DNA from: an uncultured Collinsella sp.
Lineage (GTDB): Bacteria; Actinomycetota; Coriobacteriia; Coriobacteriales; Coriobacteriaceae
Assembly (NCBI GenBank): GCA_958413765.1
Contig: CATYVH010000007.1
Coordinates: 1-64,000 of the forward strand
Length of the DNA stretch: 64,000 nt
Direction of reading: 5' to 3'
Shown: positions 55,099 to 64,000 of the stretch, piece after piece
Numbering within the stretch: position 1 is the stretch's first letter
How the letters are laid out: each line of letters begins with the position of its first letter
Notes under the pieces: model-generated
What the model was told of the DNA's origin: nothing
Seen by the model: the letters and a program-made list of their open reading frames with translations, nothing else
Databases searched by the model: none
Program-made: the position numbers and the translations under genes

Positions 55099-56355
55099 TT
55101 ACATCCCTGTCAACAACACGACATCGAGAATCGTCACGATGGCACCAATCCCTACGAGCAGCGCGTTGAGCGGGCGCGAATTGGCGTATTTGCCCATGAC
55201 GCGGGGTGAACTGGTGAGCCGTATGAGCACAAAGACCGTAATCGGCAGCTGAAGCGACAGCAGTGCCTGACTCCAAATGAGACCCTCAAAAGGATTCGGG
55301 ACGACCAAGCACGCCGCCACTGCGCCGACGAAACAGGCCGCCACCCCGATCGAGGAATGTCGGTCGTGGATATCGTATTCCTCGTCGAACATGCCCGCGG
55401 TGATGGTGCCCGCCGCCATGCCCGCCGTCACGCTACTCGAGAGGCCCGCAAACAGCAGCGCCACGGCAAAGATGGTCGAGCTTGCCGGGCCCAGAATGGG
55501 GGAGAGCGTGGCCGCTGCGACGGCGAGGTCGTCTACGACCATGCCGTGCGCAAAGAAGGTCGTTGCGGCCAGGATGACCATGGCCGAGTTGATTGCCCAG
55601 CCCACGCCCATCGAAAAGAGCGTGTCGAAGAGCTCGTAGTGCAGACGCTCTTCGATAACCTGCTCGCCTTGGCCTTCGAAGTGCATGGATTGGATGACCT
55701 CGGAGTGCAGAAAAAGGTTGTGGGGCATAACGACCGCACCCAGGACACTCACGATAATCGCGGCAGAGCCAGTGGGCATACTGGGCGTGATCCAGCTTGC
55801 GGCGGCTTGCGGCCAGTCGACCTTGACTAGTGCAAGCTCGGCCAAAAACGAGAGTCCTACCACGCCTACGAAGGCGATGATCCAGCGTTCGGCATGCTTG
55901 TAGGAGTTCGTCATGAGCATCGCCATCGATACTGCCGCCACGATGACGCAGCCCGCGCGCACGGGCAGCCCAAAGAGCATTTGAAGGGCAATCGCGCCGC
56001 CCAGGACTTCGGCCATGGCGGTGGCGATGGTCGCGAGATAGGCGCTGGCGAGCACCGTACGCCCGACGAAGCGGGGGAGGTAACGTGTCGTGGCCTCGGC
56101 AAGGCAGGCGCCCGTGGCGATACCCAGGTGCGCCGCGTTGTGCTGCAGCACGATGAGCATAATCGTGGACAGCGTGACGATCCACAGCAGCGCGTAGCCA
56201 AACTGCGAGCCCGCGGCCATATTGGAGGCCCAGTTGCCCGGGTCGATAAAGCCGACGGTCACGAGCAGCCCGGGGCCGATATGCCGCGCAATGTCTAGGC
56301 CTCCGTGACCACCGGTGCGTCGGGAGCCAAAGTGTTGTTTGAGATGGTTGAGCAT
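55099..56355 (-). CDS. mntH: Nramp-family metal transporter
   Basis: The 418-aa protein is an Nramp divalent metal/proton symporter of the cytoplasmic membrane, usually for Mn2+ and Fe2+. The metal-binding motifs are DPGN in helix 1 (GFIDPGNWASN) and MPHN in helix 6 (VVMPHNLFLHS). About eleven hydrophobic segments are present. ATG 56355 (MLNHLKQHF) follows AGGAGC; ATG 56391 has no site. The gene is leftward and is flanked by clusters of 59-bp palindromes that lie outside mntH-gpmA. Confidence 0.92.
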   Translation of the reverse strand: MLNHLKQHFGSRRTGGHGGLDIARHIGPGLLVTVGFIDPGNWASNMAAGSQFGYALLWIVTLSTIMLIVLQHNAAHLGIATGACLAEATTRYLPRFVGRTVLASAYLATIATAMAEVLGGAIALQMLFGLPVRAGCVIVAAVSMAMLMTNSYKHAERWIIAFVGVVGLSFLAELALVKVDWPQAAASWITPSMPTGSAAIIVSVLGAVVMPHNLFLHSEVIQSMHFEGQGEQVIEERLHYELFDTLFSMGVGWAINSAMVILAATTFFAHGMVVDDLAVAAATLSPILGPASSTIFAVALLFAGLSSSVTAGMAAGTITAGMFDEEYDIHDRHSSIGVAACFVGAVAACLVVPNPFEGLIWSQALLSLQLPITVFVLIRLTSSPRVMGKYANSRPLNALLVGIGAIVTILDVVLLTGM

Positions 56356-56430
56356 GGTGCGCTCCTGTGTATGGGCGGCGTGACGTCGCATCTGGGTCGT
56401 GCGGCGCCACGCGTCGGATTTGGGTTGGGG

Positions 56431-57204
56431 CTACTTGTGCGCTTTGCCCTGATTGGCCACGGCGTCGATCTTGGCGGCGATGGTCGCCGGGTCACCGATG
56501 TAGCGCTTGTCGAGGACATTGAAATCGGTATCGAAGGTGTAGACGAGCGGCACGCCAGTGGGGATGTTGACCTTGAGGATCTCCTCGGGCGTGAGGTGCT
56601 CGAGCTTCATGACGAGTGAGCGCAGGGAGTTGCCGTGCGCGGCGATGAGTGCGCGCTTGCCGGCGAGCATCTGGGGGCGAATCTCGTCTTCGAAATAGGG
56701 CCAGGCGCGGGCGATCGTGTCCTTGAGGCACTCGGTATAGGGCAGCTGATCGGGCGCGACGTCGCGGTATTGCTCCTGGGTGTGGGGGTCGCGCGCGTCG
56801 TCCGGCTCGAGTGCCGGCGGGCAGACATCGAAGGAGCGGCGCCAGATGAGCACCTGTTCGTCGCCGTGCTCCGCGGCGGCATCGGCCTTGTTGAGACCCT
56901 GCAACGCACCGTAGTGGCGCTCGTTGAGCTTCCAGGATTTGATGACGGGCAGCCACTCGCGATCCATTTGGCCGAGCACGATGTTGAGGGTGTGGATCGC
57001 GCGCTTGAGGCGCGAAGTGTAGCAGACGTCAAAGTCGAAACCGGCTTCTTTGAGGGCGCGGCCGCCTGCCGCCGCCTCTTCGCGGCCCGTGTCGGTGAGC
57101 TCGACATCGGTCCAGCCTGTGAACAGGTTGAGCTTGTTCCACTCGGACTCTCCGTGACGGATAAGGACGAGTTGCATCGTCTGCTGGTCTGCTTGGTGCG
57201 CCAT
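56431..57204 (-). CDS. gpmA: 2,3-bisphosphoglycerate-dependent phosphoglycerate mutase
   Basis: It interconverts 3- and 2-phosphoglycerate in glycolysis. The 257-aa enzyme has LIRHGESEWN with the phosphorylated His, NERHYGALQGLNKADAA and AAHGNSLRSL with the second active His, all diagnostic of dPGM. AAGGAGG lies 5 nt before ATG 57204. It is transcribed leftward, 75 bp upstream of the mntH start, and may share a transcript with it. Confidence 0.96.
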   Translation of the reverse strand: MAHQADQQTMQLVLIRHGESEWNKLNLFTGWTDVELTDTGREEAAAGGRALKEAGFDFDVCYTSRLKRAIHTLNIVLGQMDREWLPVIKSWKLNERHYGALQGLNKADAAAEHGDEQVLIWRRSFDVCPPALEPDDARDPHTQEQYRDVAPDQLPYTECLKDTIARAWPYFEDEIRPQMLAGKRALIAAHGNSLRSLVMKLEHLTPEEILKVNIPTGVPLVYTFDTDFNVLDKRYIGDPATIAAKIDAVANQGKAHK

Positions 57205-57340
57205 AGGGGCCTCCTTGATCTGGCACGGTGTGCGTGCCGTTTGCTTGACGCCGCAAAGGATACCCGTTTTAAGCTTAGAAGTTAACCAAGACTAACAAAA
57301 TTGTTCTATTTGAATGGGATGGTGAAGGGGGCTGCCGAAA

Positions 57341-57399
57341 TGTCTCGATCTGTAACAACTAGGGATGGAAATTGGGCCTAGGTGTTACAGATCGAGACA
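57341..57399. repeat. 59-bp palindromic element, copy 3
   Basis: Perfect 17-nt arms TGTCTCGATCTGTAACA (57341-57357) and TGTTACAGATCGAGACA (57383-57399), 25-nt loop with GGAAATTGGGCC. CTAGG/CCTAG pair within the loop. Confidence 0.9.
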
Positions 57400-57422
57400 G
57401 GAAGAAATGGTCCTATGGAAAA

Positions 57423-57477
57423 TCTCGATCTGTAACAGTTAGCTGCAAAAACCGGCCCTTCATGTTACAGATTGAGA
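57423..57477. repeat. 59-bp palindromic element, copy 4
   Basis: TCTCGATCTGTAACA (57423-57437) and TGTTACAGATTGAGA (57463-57477), one G/A difference between arms, 25-nt loop with AAACCGGCCC. Confidence 0.88.
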
Positions 57478-57500
57478 CATTCGGAGCCGTCTCTCGAAAA

Positions 57501-57559
57501 CATCTCAATCTGTAACAGTTAGTCGTCGAAATTGGGTCTTACTGTTACAGATTGAGATG
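57501..57559. repeat. 59-bp palindromic element, copy 5
   Basis: Perfect 18-nt arms CATCTCAATCTGTAACAG (57501-57518) and CTGTTACAGATTGAGATG (57542-57559). Measured between the TGTAACA and TGTTACA ends the loop is again 25 nt, with GAAATTGGGTCTT. Confidence 0.9.
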
Positions 57560-57742
57560 TTTGAAGAGGTGAGTTTGCAGGCCGAACTTGGGGCCTATGT
57601 TTTCGCCCTTGAGGTCGGCGGTGCCCACTCGTAAGGTGTGCGTTACGCGATTGTTTCGAAACGGGCGGGAAACACAACGGGCCGGCGATGCTCCTACTAT
57701 GCCTATTCAACTGACTGTCTAAATATCTAGGGGAGGATCGCG

Positions 57743-60700
57743 ATGCAGGCAGATTCCGCTCAGCAGCAGGGCCTTTATCGCCCCGAATTCGACCACGATG
57801 CATGTGGCATCGGCGCGCTTGCCGATATCAACGGTGAGCGCCATCACCAGATTCTGGACGACGCGCTGTCCATTCTGGTCAACTTGGAGCACCGCGGCGG
57901 TACGGGACTCGAGAAGAACACCGGCGACGGCGCCGGCATCCTGTTCCAGGTTCCGCATCACTTTTTCCGTAAAGAGGCCCAAAAGTGCGGCCAGATTCTG
58001 CCGGCAGAGGGCGACTATGGCGTGGCCATGCTGTTCTTCCCGCAGGACGACAAGGGCGTAGAGGATGCCCGTCGCGTGGTTGAGGAGGGCTGCGCCGAGG
58101 CCGGCGTGCCGCTGCTCTTTTGGCGCGAGGTGCCGGTCGATCCGCATGACCTGGGCGAGACAGCCCGCGCCTGCATGCCTACCATCCTGCAGGCCTTTCT
58201 GGGGCGCCCCGACGACACGCCGGCGGGCGATGCCTTCGAGCGCCGTCTGTATGTGTGCCGCCGCACCATCGAGAAGAAGGCCGACGCCGAGTTTGCCCTG
58301 CGCGACAAGATCTTCTATGTGTGCTCCATGAGCTCGCGCACCATCGTGTACAAGGGTATGCTGGTTGCCACGCAGATGCGCCGTTTCTTCATCGACCTCA
58401 ACGACGCCGCCGTCAAGACGGCCGTGGCGCTCGTGCACTCGCGCTACTCCACCAACACCACGCCCAGTTGGGAGCGTGCGCACCCTAACCGCTTTATCAT
58501 CCACAACGGCGAGATCAACACCCTCAAGGGCAACGTCAACTGGATTCGCGCCCGCGAACCCAACCTGTACAGCCCCGTGTTGCAGCACGATCTTGAGCGT
58601 GTGATGCCCATCATCAACCGCGAGGGTTCCGACTCCGCGATTCTGGACAACGTGCTCGAGTTTTTGGTCATGAACGGCCGTCCGCTCACGCGTGCCGCAT
58701 CCATGCTGCTACCCGAGCCGTGGGACCACAACGACAATCTGAGCGAGGAACGCCGCGCCTACGACGCCTACCAGTCCATGCTCATGGAGCCTTGGGACGG
58801 CCCGGCGGCCATCGCCTTTACCGACGGTCGCACACTGGGCGCCGCCCTCGACCGCAACGGCTTGCGCCCCGCCCGCTACTACGTGACGCGCGATGGCCGC
58901 TTTATGCTGGCAAGCGAAGTGGGCACCATCGAGGTACGCCCCGAGAACATCCTGACGAGCGGCTGTCTGGGGCCGGGCCAGATGCTCGAGGTCGATTTTG
59001 CCCGCGGGCGCGTCATCTACAACGACGAGCTGCGCGCCCGTTACGCCAAGGAAAAGCCCTACCGTGATTGGATTGCCGAGGAGACGCTGACTGTCGACGT
59101 GCTCGATAGGCCTGCCGCGGCAACGCCCGCCGAGGACGCCGAGGTACCCGCCGCCGTGCGCATGGCTAAGCTCGGGTATCACTGGGATGACGTCGATGAG
59201 GTCGTGCGTCCCATGGCCCAGCAGGGCAAGGCCCCGCTCGCCTCGATGGGCATCGACGCGCCGCTGGCTTGTCTGTCCAAAAAGACGCGTTCGTTCTTCG
59301 ACTATTTCTATCAGCTGTTCGCTCAGGTCACGAACCCGCCCATCGATGCCCTTCGCGAGCACATGGTGACTTCGACCACGCTCTACCTGGGCAACCACGG
59401 CAACCTGCTCGAGGATTCCCGTACGGCCTGCCAGCTGGTTCGCCTGGAGCGTCCGCTGCTGAGCGAGGAGGAGTTCGACCGCATTTGCGCCATCGACCGC
59501 GTGGGCTTTAAGACTCGCCGTTTCCGTGCCGTCTACCGTCGTGACGCCGGCGAGGGCGCGCTGCAGGCTGCGCTCAAGCAGCTTGCAGAGGACGTTGAGG
59601 CTGCGGTCCGCGACGGCGTGAACATCGTGGTGTTGAGCGATCGTGCCGCTGCGGGCGAGGTGCCCGTGCCGTCGCTGCTTGCCGTGGGCTGTGTGCACAA
59701 CCACCTGATTCGCGCTGGCGTGCGTACCTTTGCCGACATCGTGGTGGAGTGCGGCGATGCCGTGTCCCCGAACGACTTTGCGGCGCTGGTGGGCTACTCC
59801 GCAAGCGGCATCTATCCGTACAATGCGCATGCGTGCATCCGCGACTTGGCAGCACGCGGCGACCTGGACGTGACGGCCGAGCAGGGCATCGACAACTACA
59901 ACAAGGCCGCGACGGCGGGTATCGTCTCCATCATGTCCAAGATGGGTATCTCCACGGTGCAGAGCTATCACTCCGCGCAGATTTTCGAGGCCGTCGGCTT
60001 TACTCCGGAGTTCGTCAACGCGTACTTCGCCGGCACGGTGAGCCGTGTGGGCGGTATGGGTGTCGAGGACGTTGAGCGCGAGCAAAACGAGCGCTATGAC
60101 GCTGCGCTCGCCATCCTTAAAAGCCCGGCTCCCGATCAGCTGCCCACGCTGGGCCTGACCAAGTGGCGCCCGCTCGGCGGCGAGGAACACCTCATCGACC
60201 CCCAGGTCGTCTACCTGCTGCAGACCGCCTGCCGTGAGGACAGCTACGACACCTTTAAGGAGTACAGCGCCCGCCTGCACCGCACCGGCCGTGCCGTGCG
60301 TCTGCGCGACTTGCTCGACTTTGATGCCAGCGGCCGCACGCCGGTTTCGCTCGACGAGGTCGAGCCCGCGCTCAACATCGTCCGCCGCTTTAACACCGGC
60401 GCCATGTCGTACGGCTCCATCAGCAAGGAAGCACACGAGTGCATGGCCATCGCCATGAACCGCCTGCACGGCCGTTCCAACTCCGGCGAGGGCGGTGAGG
60501 ATCCGCGTCGCGAGACCCCGCTGGCTAACGGTGATTCCAAGAACTCCGCGATCAAGCAGGTGGCAAGTGCGCGCTTTGGCGTGACGAGCCGCTACCTGTG
60601 CAGCGCCTTCGAGATTCAGATCAAGATGGCCCAGGGCGCCAAGCCCGGCGAGGGTGGCCACCTGCCCGGCAAGAAGGTCTACCCCTGGATTGCCGAGGTC

Positions 60701-62440
60701 CGTCAGTCCACGCCCGGCATCGGCCTGATCTCGCCTCCGCCGCATCACGACATCTACTCCATCGAAGACCTGGCCGAGCTCATCTTTGACCTTAAGAACG
60801 CCAACCCCGGCGCACGCGTGTCGGTCAAGCTGGTCAGCGAGGCGGGCGTCGGCACCATCGCCACCGGTGTGGCCAAGGGCGCTGCCGACAAGATCTTGAT
60901 CAGCGGCCACAATGGCGGCTCGGGTGCCGCTGCTCGCGATTCGATCTGGCACGCCGGTCTGCCGCTGGAGCTTGGTCTTGCCGAGGCTCAACAGACGCTG
61001 CTGCAAAACGGCCTGCGCTCGCGCGTGGTGCTCGAGGCCGACGGCAAGCTCATGGACGGTACCGATGTCGCCGTTGCCTGCCTGCTGGGCGCCGAGGAGT
61101 TTGGCTTTGCGACCATGCCGCTCATCTCGATGGGCTGCCTCATGCAGCGCGACTGCCAGCAGGATACCTGCCCCGCCGGCATCGCCACGCAAAACTGCCG
61201 CCTGCGTCGCGGCTTCCGCGGCAAGCCCGAGCACGTCGAGCACTTTATGCTCTTTGTTGCCGAGCAACTGCGCGAGGTCATGGCGAGCCTGGGCTTCCGC
61301 ACCGTCGACGAGATGGTCGGCCATCCCGAGTGCTTGCGCCAGATCGAGATCCCGGGCAACCGCAAGGCTAACCTGCTGGATCTGTCGCCCGTGCTGGCGA
61401 GCGCGACCTGCGAGTTCGGTGCCCATATCCCGGGTGCCGACGGTCGTCACTTCCTGCCCCAGATGGCCGCGGACAGCGAGCTCGACAAGACGCTCGACTC
61501 CACGCTGTTTGTGCCTTACACGGCCGACGCTCGCGCGCACCTGCGCCCGATTCGCTTCCGCGCCGATATCGCCAACGTCAACCGCTGCGTGGGCACCATC
61601 TTGGGCAACGCGGTGACCAAGGCGCATCCCGAGGGTCTGCCCGCTGGCTCCATCACCATCGATTGCGATGGATCGGCCGGTCAGAGCTTTGGCGCCTTCC
61701 TGCCGCGCGGCATTACGCTCAACGTGTGCGGCGACGCCAACGACTACTTTGGCAAGGGCCTTTCGGGCGGCGAGGTGTCGGTGCGCCCCAACCCGCATGC
61801 GACCTATAGGTTCGACGAAAACATCATCGTGGGCAACGTTGCGTTCTTTGGCGCCACGAGCGGCCGTGGCTTCATCAACGGCCTGGCCGGCCAGCGCTTT
61901 GGCGTACGCAACTCCGGTGCCACCGTGGTGGTCGAGGGTTGCGGCAACCACGGTTGCGAGTACATGACGGGTGGCCTGGCGCTCATCCTGGGCGAGGTCG
62001 GGCAGAACTTCGCTGCCGGCATGACGGGTGGCGTGGCTTATGTCTTTGACCAGTACGGCACGCTCGATGCCCGCGTGAACCACGAGAGCGTTGAGCTCAA
62101 GGCCCCGACTGCCGGCGAGCTGGCGCAGATTCGCGAGCTCATCCAGGAGCACGTGGACGCGACGCAGAGCCCGCGCGGCATCAAGCTGCTCTACAGCTTT
62201 GAGACGATGAGCAAGCACTTTGTGAAGGTCATTCCGACCGAGTACGAGCGTGTGCTGGCGATTGTCGCTGCGAGCGAGGCTGCCGGCAAGACACATGCGC
62301 AGGCAGAGGAACTGGCGTTTGACATTGTGACCGGTCGCGCGAGCGCCGCGGATGTCGCTCGCTTCGATATTGCGGGCGGTGCTGCGGGTGCTGCGTCCGC
62401 GGCCGCCAGCTCTGTTGCTTCGACCAAGAAGGAGGCGTAA
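57743..62440 (+). CDS. gltB: Glutamate synthase large subunit
   Basis: It transfers ammonia from glutamine to 2-oxoglutarate to form glutamate. The 1565-aa protein starts with a 20-residue propeptide, after which Cys21 (DHDACGIG) becomes the amidotransferase nucleophile. The FMN-binding synthase domain has GEGGHLPGKKV and PPPHHDIYSIEDLA; the [3Fe-4S] cysteines lie in GCLMQRDCQQDTCPAGIA. The C-terminal GXGXG helix (SGGEVSVRPNPH, NHGCEYMTGG) precedes an Ala-rich tail. ATG 57743 follows GGGGAGG. Confidence 0.97.
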   Translation: MQADSAQQQGLYRPEFDHDACGIGALADINGERHHQILDDALSILVNLEHRGGTGLEKNTGDGAGILFQVPHHFFRKEAQKCGQILPAEGDYGVAMLFFPQDDKGVEDARRVVEEGCAEAGVPLLFWREVPVDPHDLGETARACMPTILQAFLGRPDDTPAGDAFERRLYVCRRTIEKKADAEFALRDKIFYVCSMSSRTIVYKGMLVATQMRRFFIDLNDAAVKTAVALVHSRYSTNTTPSWERAHPNRFIIHNGEINTLKGNVNWIRAREPNLYSPVLQHDLERVMPIINREGSDSAILDNVLEFLVMNGRPLTRAASMLLPEPWDHNDNLSEERRAYDAYQSMLMEPWDGPAAIAFTDGRTLGAALDRNGLRPARYYVTRDGRFMLASEVGTIEVRPENILTSGCLGPGQMLEVDFARGRVIYNDELRARYAKEKPYRDWIAEETLTVDVLDRPAAATPAEDAEVPAAVRMAKLGYHWDDVDEVVRPMAQQGKAPLASMGIDAPLACLSKKTRSFFDYFYQLFAQVTNPPIDALREHMVTSTTLYLGNHGNLLEDSRTACQLVRLERPLLSEEEFDRICAIDRVGFKTRRFRAVYRRDAGEGALQAALKQLAEDVEAAVRDGVNIVVLSDRAAAGEVPVPSLLAVGCVHNHLIRAGVRTFADIVVECGDAVSPNDFAALVGYSASGIYPYNAHACIRDLAARGDLDVTAEQGIDNYNKAATAGIVSIMSKMGISTVQSYHSAQIFEAVGFTPEFVNAYFAGTVSRVGGMGVEDVEREQNERYDAALAILKSPAPDQLPTLGLTKWRPLGGEEHLIDPQVVYLLQTACREDSYDTFKEYSARLHRTGRAVRLRDLLDFDASGRTPVSLDEVEPALNIVRRFNTGAMSYGSISKEAHECMAIAMNRLHGRSNSGEGGEDPRRETPLANGDSKNSAIKQVASARFGVTSRYLCSAFEIQIKMAQGAKPGEGGHLPGKKVYPWIAEVRQSTPGIGLISPPPHHDIYSIEDLAELIFDLKNANPGARVSVKLVSEAGVGTIATGVAKGAADKILISGHNGGSGAAARDSIWHAGLPLELGLAEAQQTLLQNGLRSRVVLEADGKLMDGTDVAVACLLGAEEFGFATMPLISMGCLMQRDCQQDTCPAGIATQNCRLRRGFRGKPEHVEHFMLFVAEQLREVMASLGFRTVDEMVGHPECLRQIEIPGNRKANLLDLSPVLASATCEFGAHIPGADGRHFLPQMAADSELDKTLDSTLFVPYTADARAHLRPIRFRADIANVNRCVGTILGNAVTKAHPEGLPAGSITIDCDGSAGQSFGAFLPRGITLNVCGDANDYFGKGLSGGEVSVRPNPHATYRFDENIIVGNVAFFGATSGRGFINGLAGQRFGVRNSGATVVVEGCGNHGCEYMTGGLALILGEVGQNFAAGMTGGVAYVFDQYGTLDARVNHESVELKAPTAGELAQIRELIQEHVDATQSPRGIKLLYSFETMSKHFVKVIPTEYERVLAIVAASEAAGKTHAQAEELAFDIVTGRASAADVARFDIAGGAAGAASAAASSVASTKKEA

Positions 62441-62445
62441 GTGCC

Positions 62446-63927
<1,482 letters not shown>

Positions 63928-63944
63928 AGTAGTCATTTAAGAAC

Positions 63945-63984
63945 GTCCCCAATGACTAGCCTTTTTTGTCTAGTCGTTGGGGAC
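63945..63984. repeat. CTAGTC/GGGGAC palindrome after gltD
   Basis: GTCCCCAATGACTAG (63945-63959) and CTAGTCGTTGGGGAC (63970-63984), 15 bp with one G-U, with a T-rich 10-nt loop. It shares words with 20686-20756 and 21780-21835. Confidence 0.85.
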
Positions 63985-64000
63985 ACTCTTTGCGAGCAAT

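Larger units (their letters stand above)
57205..57742. other. Gap between gpmA and gltB with three palindromic elements
   Basis: The 538-bp gap holds three 59-bp palindromes between 57341 and 57559, a GTTTCGAAAC palindrome near 57654-57663 and a possible gltB -10 (TACTAT, 57696-57701). No gene is recognised. Confidence 0.65.

Noticed and set aside
54937..57559. CRISPR-like interpretation of the five palindromic elements
   Set aside because: They are long palindromes in two separate clusters with irregular spacing, have no constant repeat-spacer alternation and no cas genes nearby.

Overview
The window is a high-GC bacterial chromosome segment with mostly short gaps between genes. It most resembles a gut actinobacterium of class Coriobacteriia, probably Collinsella. 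That is an inference from overall character (Ala/Lys-tailed ribosomal proteins, a split transketolase, MurNAc salvage, abundant palindromic intergenic repeats), not from a database match. No rRNA or CRISPR array is present.

Layout. 0.2-10.9 kb: distal spc and alpha ribosomal operons (rplE, rpsZ, rpsH, rplF, rplR, rpsE, rpmD, rplO, secY, adk, map, infA, rpmJ, rpsM, rpsK, rpsD, rpoA, rplQ) and truA. 11-24.5 kb: a glycosyltransferase-like gene, argR, a class A penicillin-binding protein, a U32 protein, tyrS, adenine deaminase, two HAD phosphatases, citrate synthase and an ACT-domain protein. 24.7-32.0 kb: an accessory island between two 64-bp direct repeats. It holds an N-terminally truncated tyrosine recombinase, an XRE regulator/DUF2975 membrane pair, two ABC-2 permeases with an ATPase, a permease-ATPase fusion and a small secreted Tyr-rich peptide. 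32.2-45 kb: rpmE with a structured leader, secA-prfB, a YitT protein, split transketolase, ftsEX and rnr. 45-51 kb: a lone serine recombinase, a VanZ-like protein and a MurNAc salvage cluster (murR-like, murQ, murP, mupG). 51-57.2 kb: an ArsC/Spx-like protein, tRNA-Gln and tRNA-Glu, a TPR protein, smpB, flavin reductase and rubredoxin, mntH and gpmA. 57.7-63.9 kb: gltBD.

The strongest candidates for something new are (i) the island, read as a possible secreted-peptide/ABC-export system carried by an integrative element, and (ii) several unrelated families of long near-perfect palindromes between genes. One of these is a 59-bp element present five times in two clusters around mntH-gpmA, always with a loop of exactly 25 nt. 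Two leaders, before rpmE and before the HAD gene at 20918, place the Shine-Dalgarno sequence inside a stem and look like post-transcriptional control.
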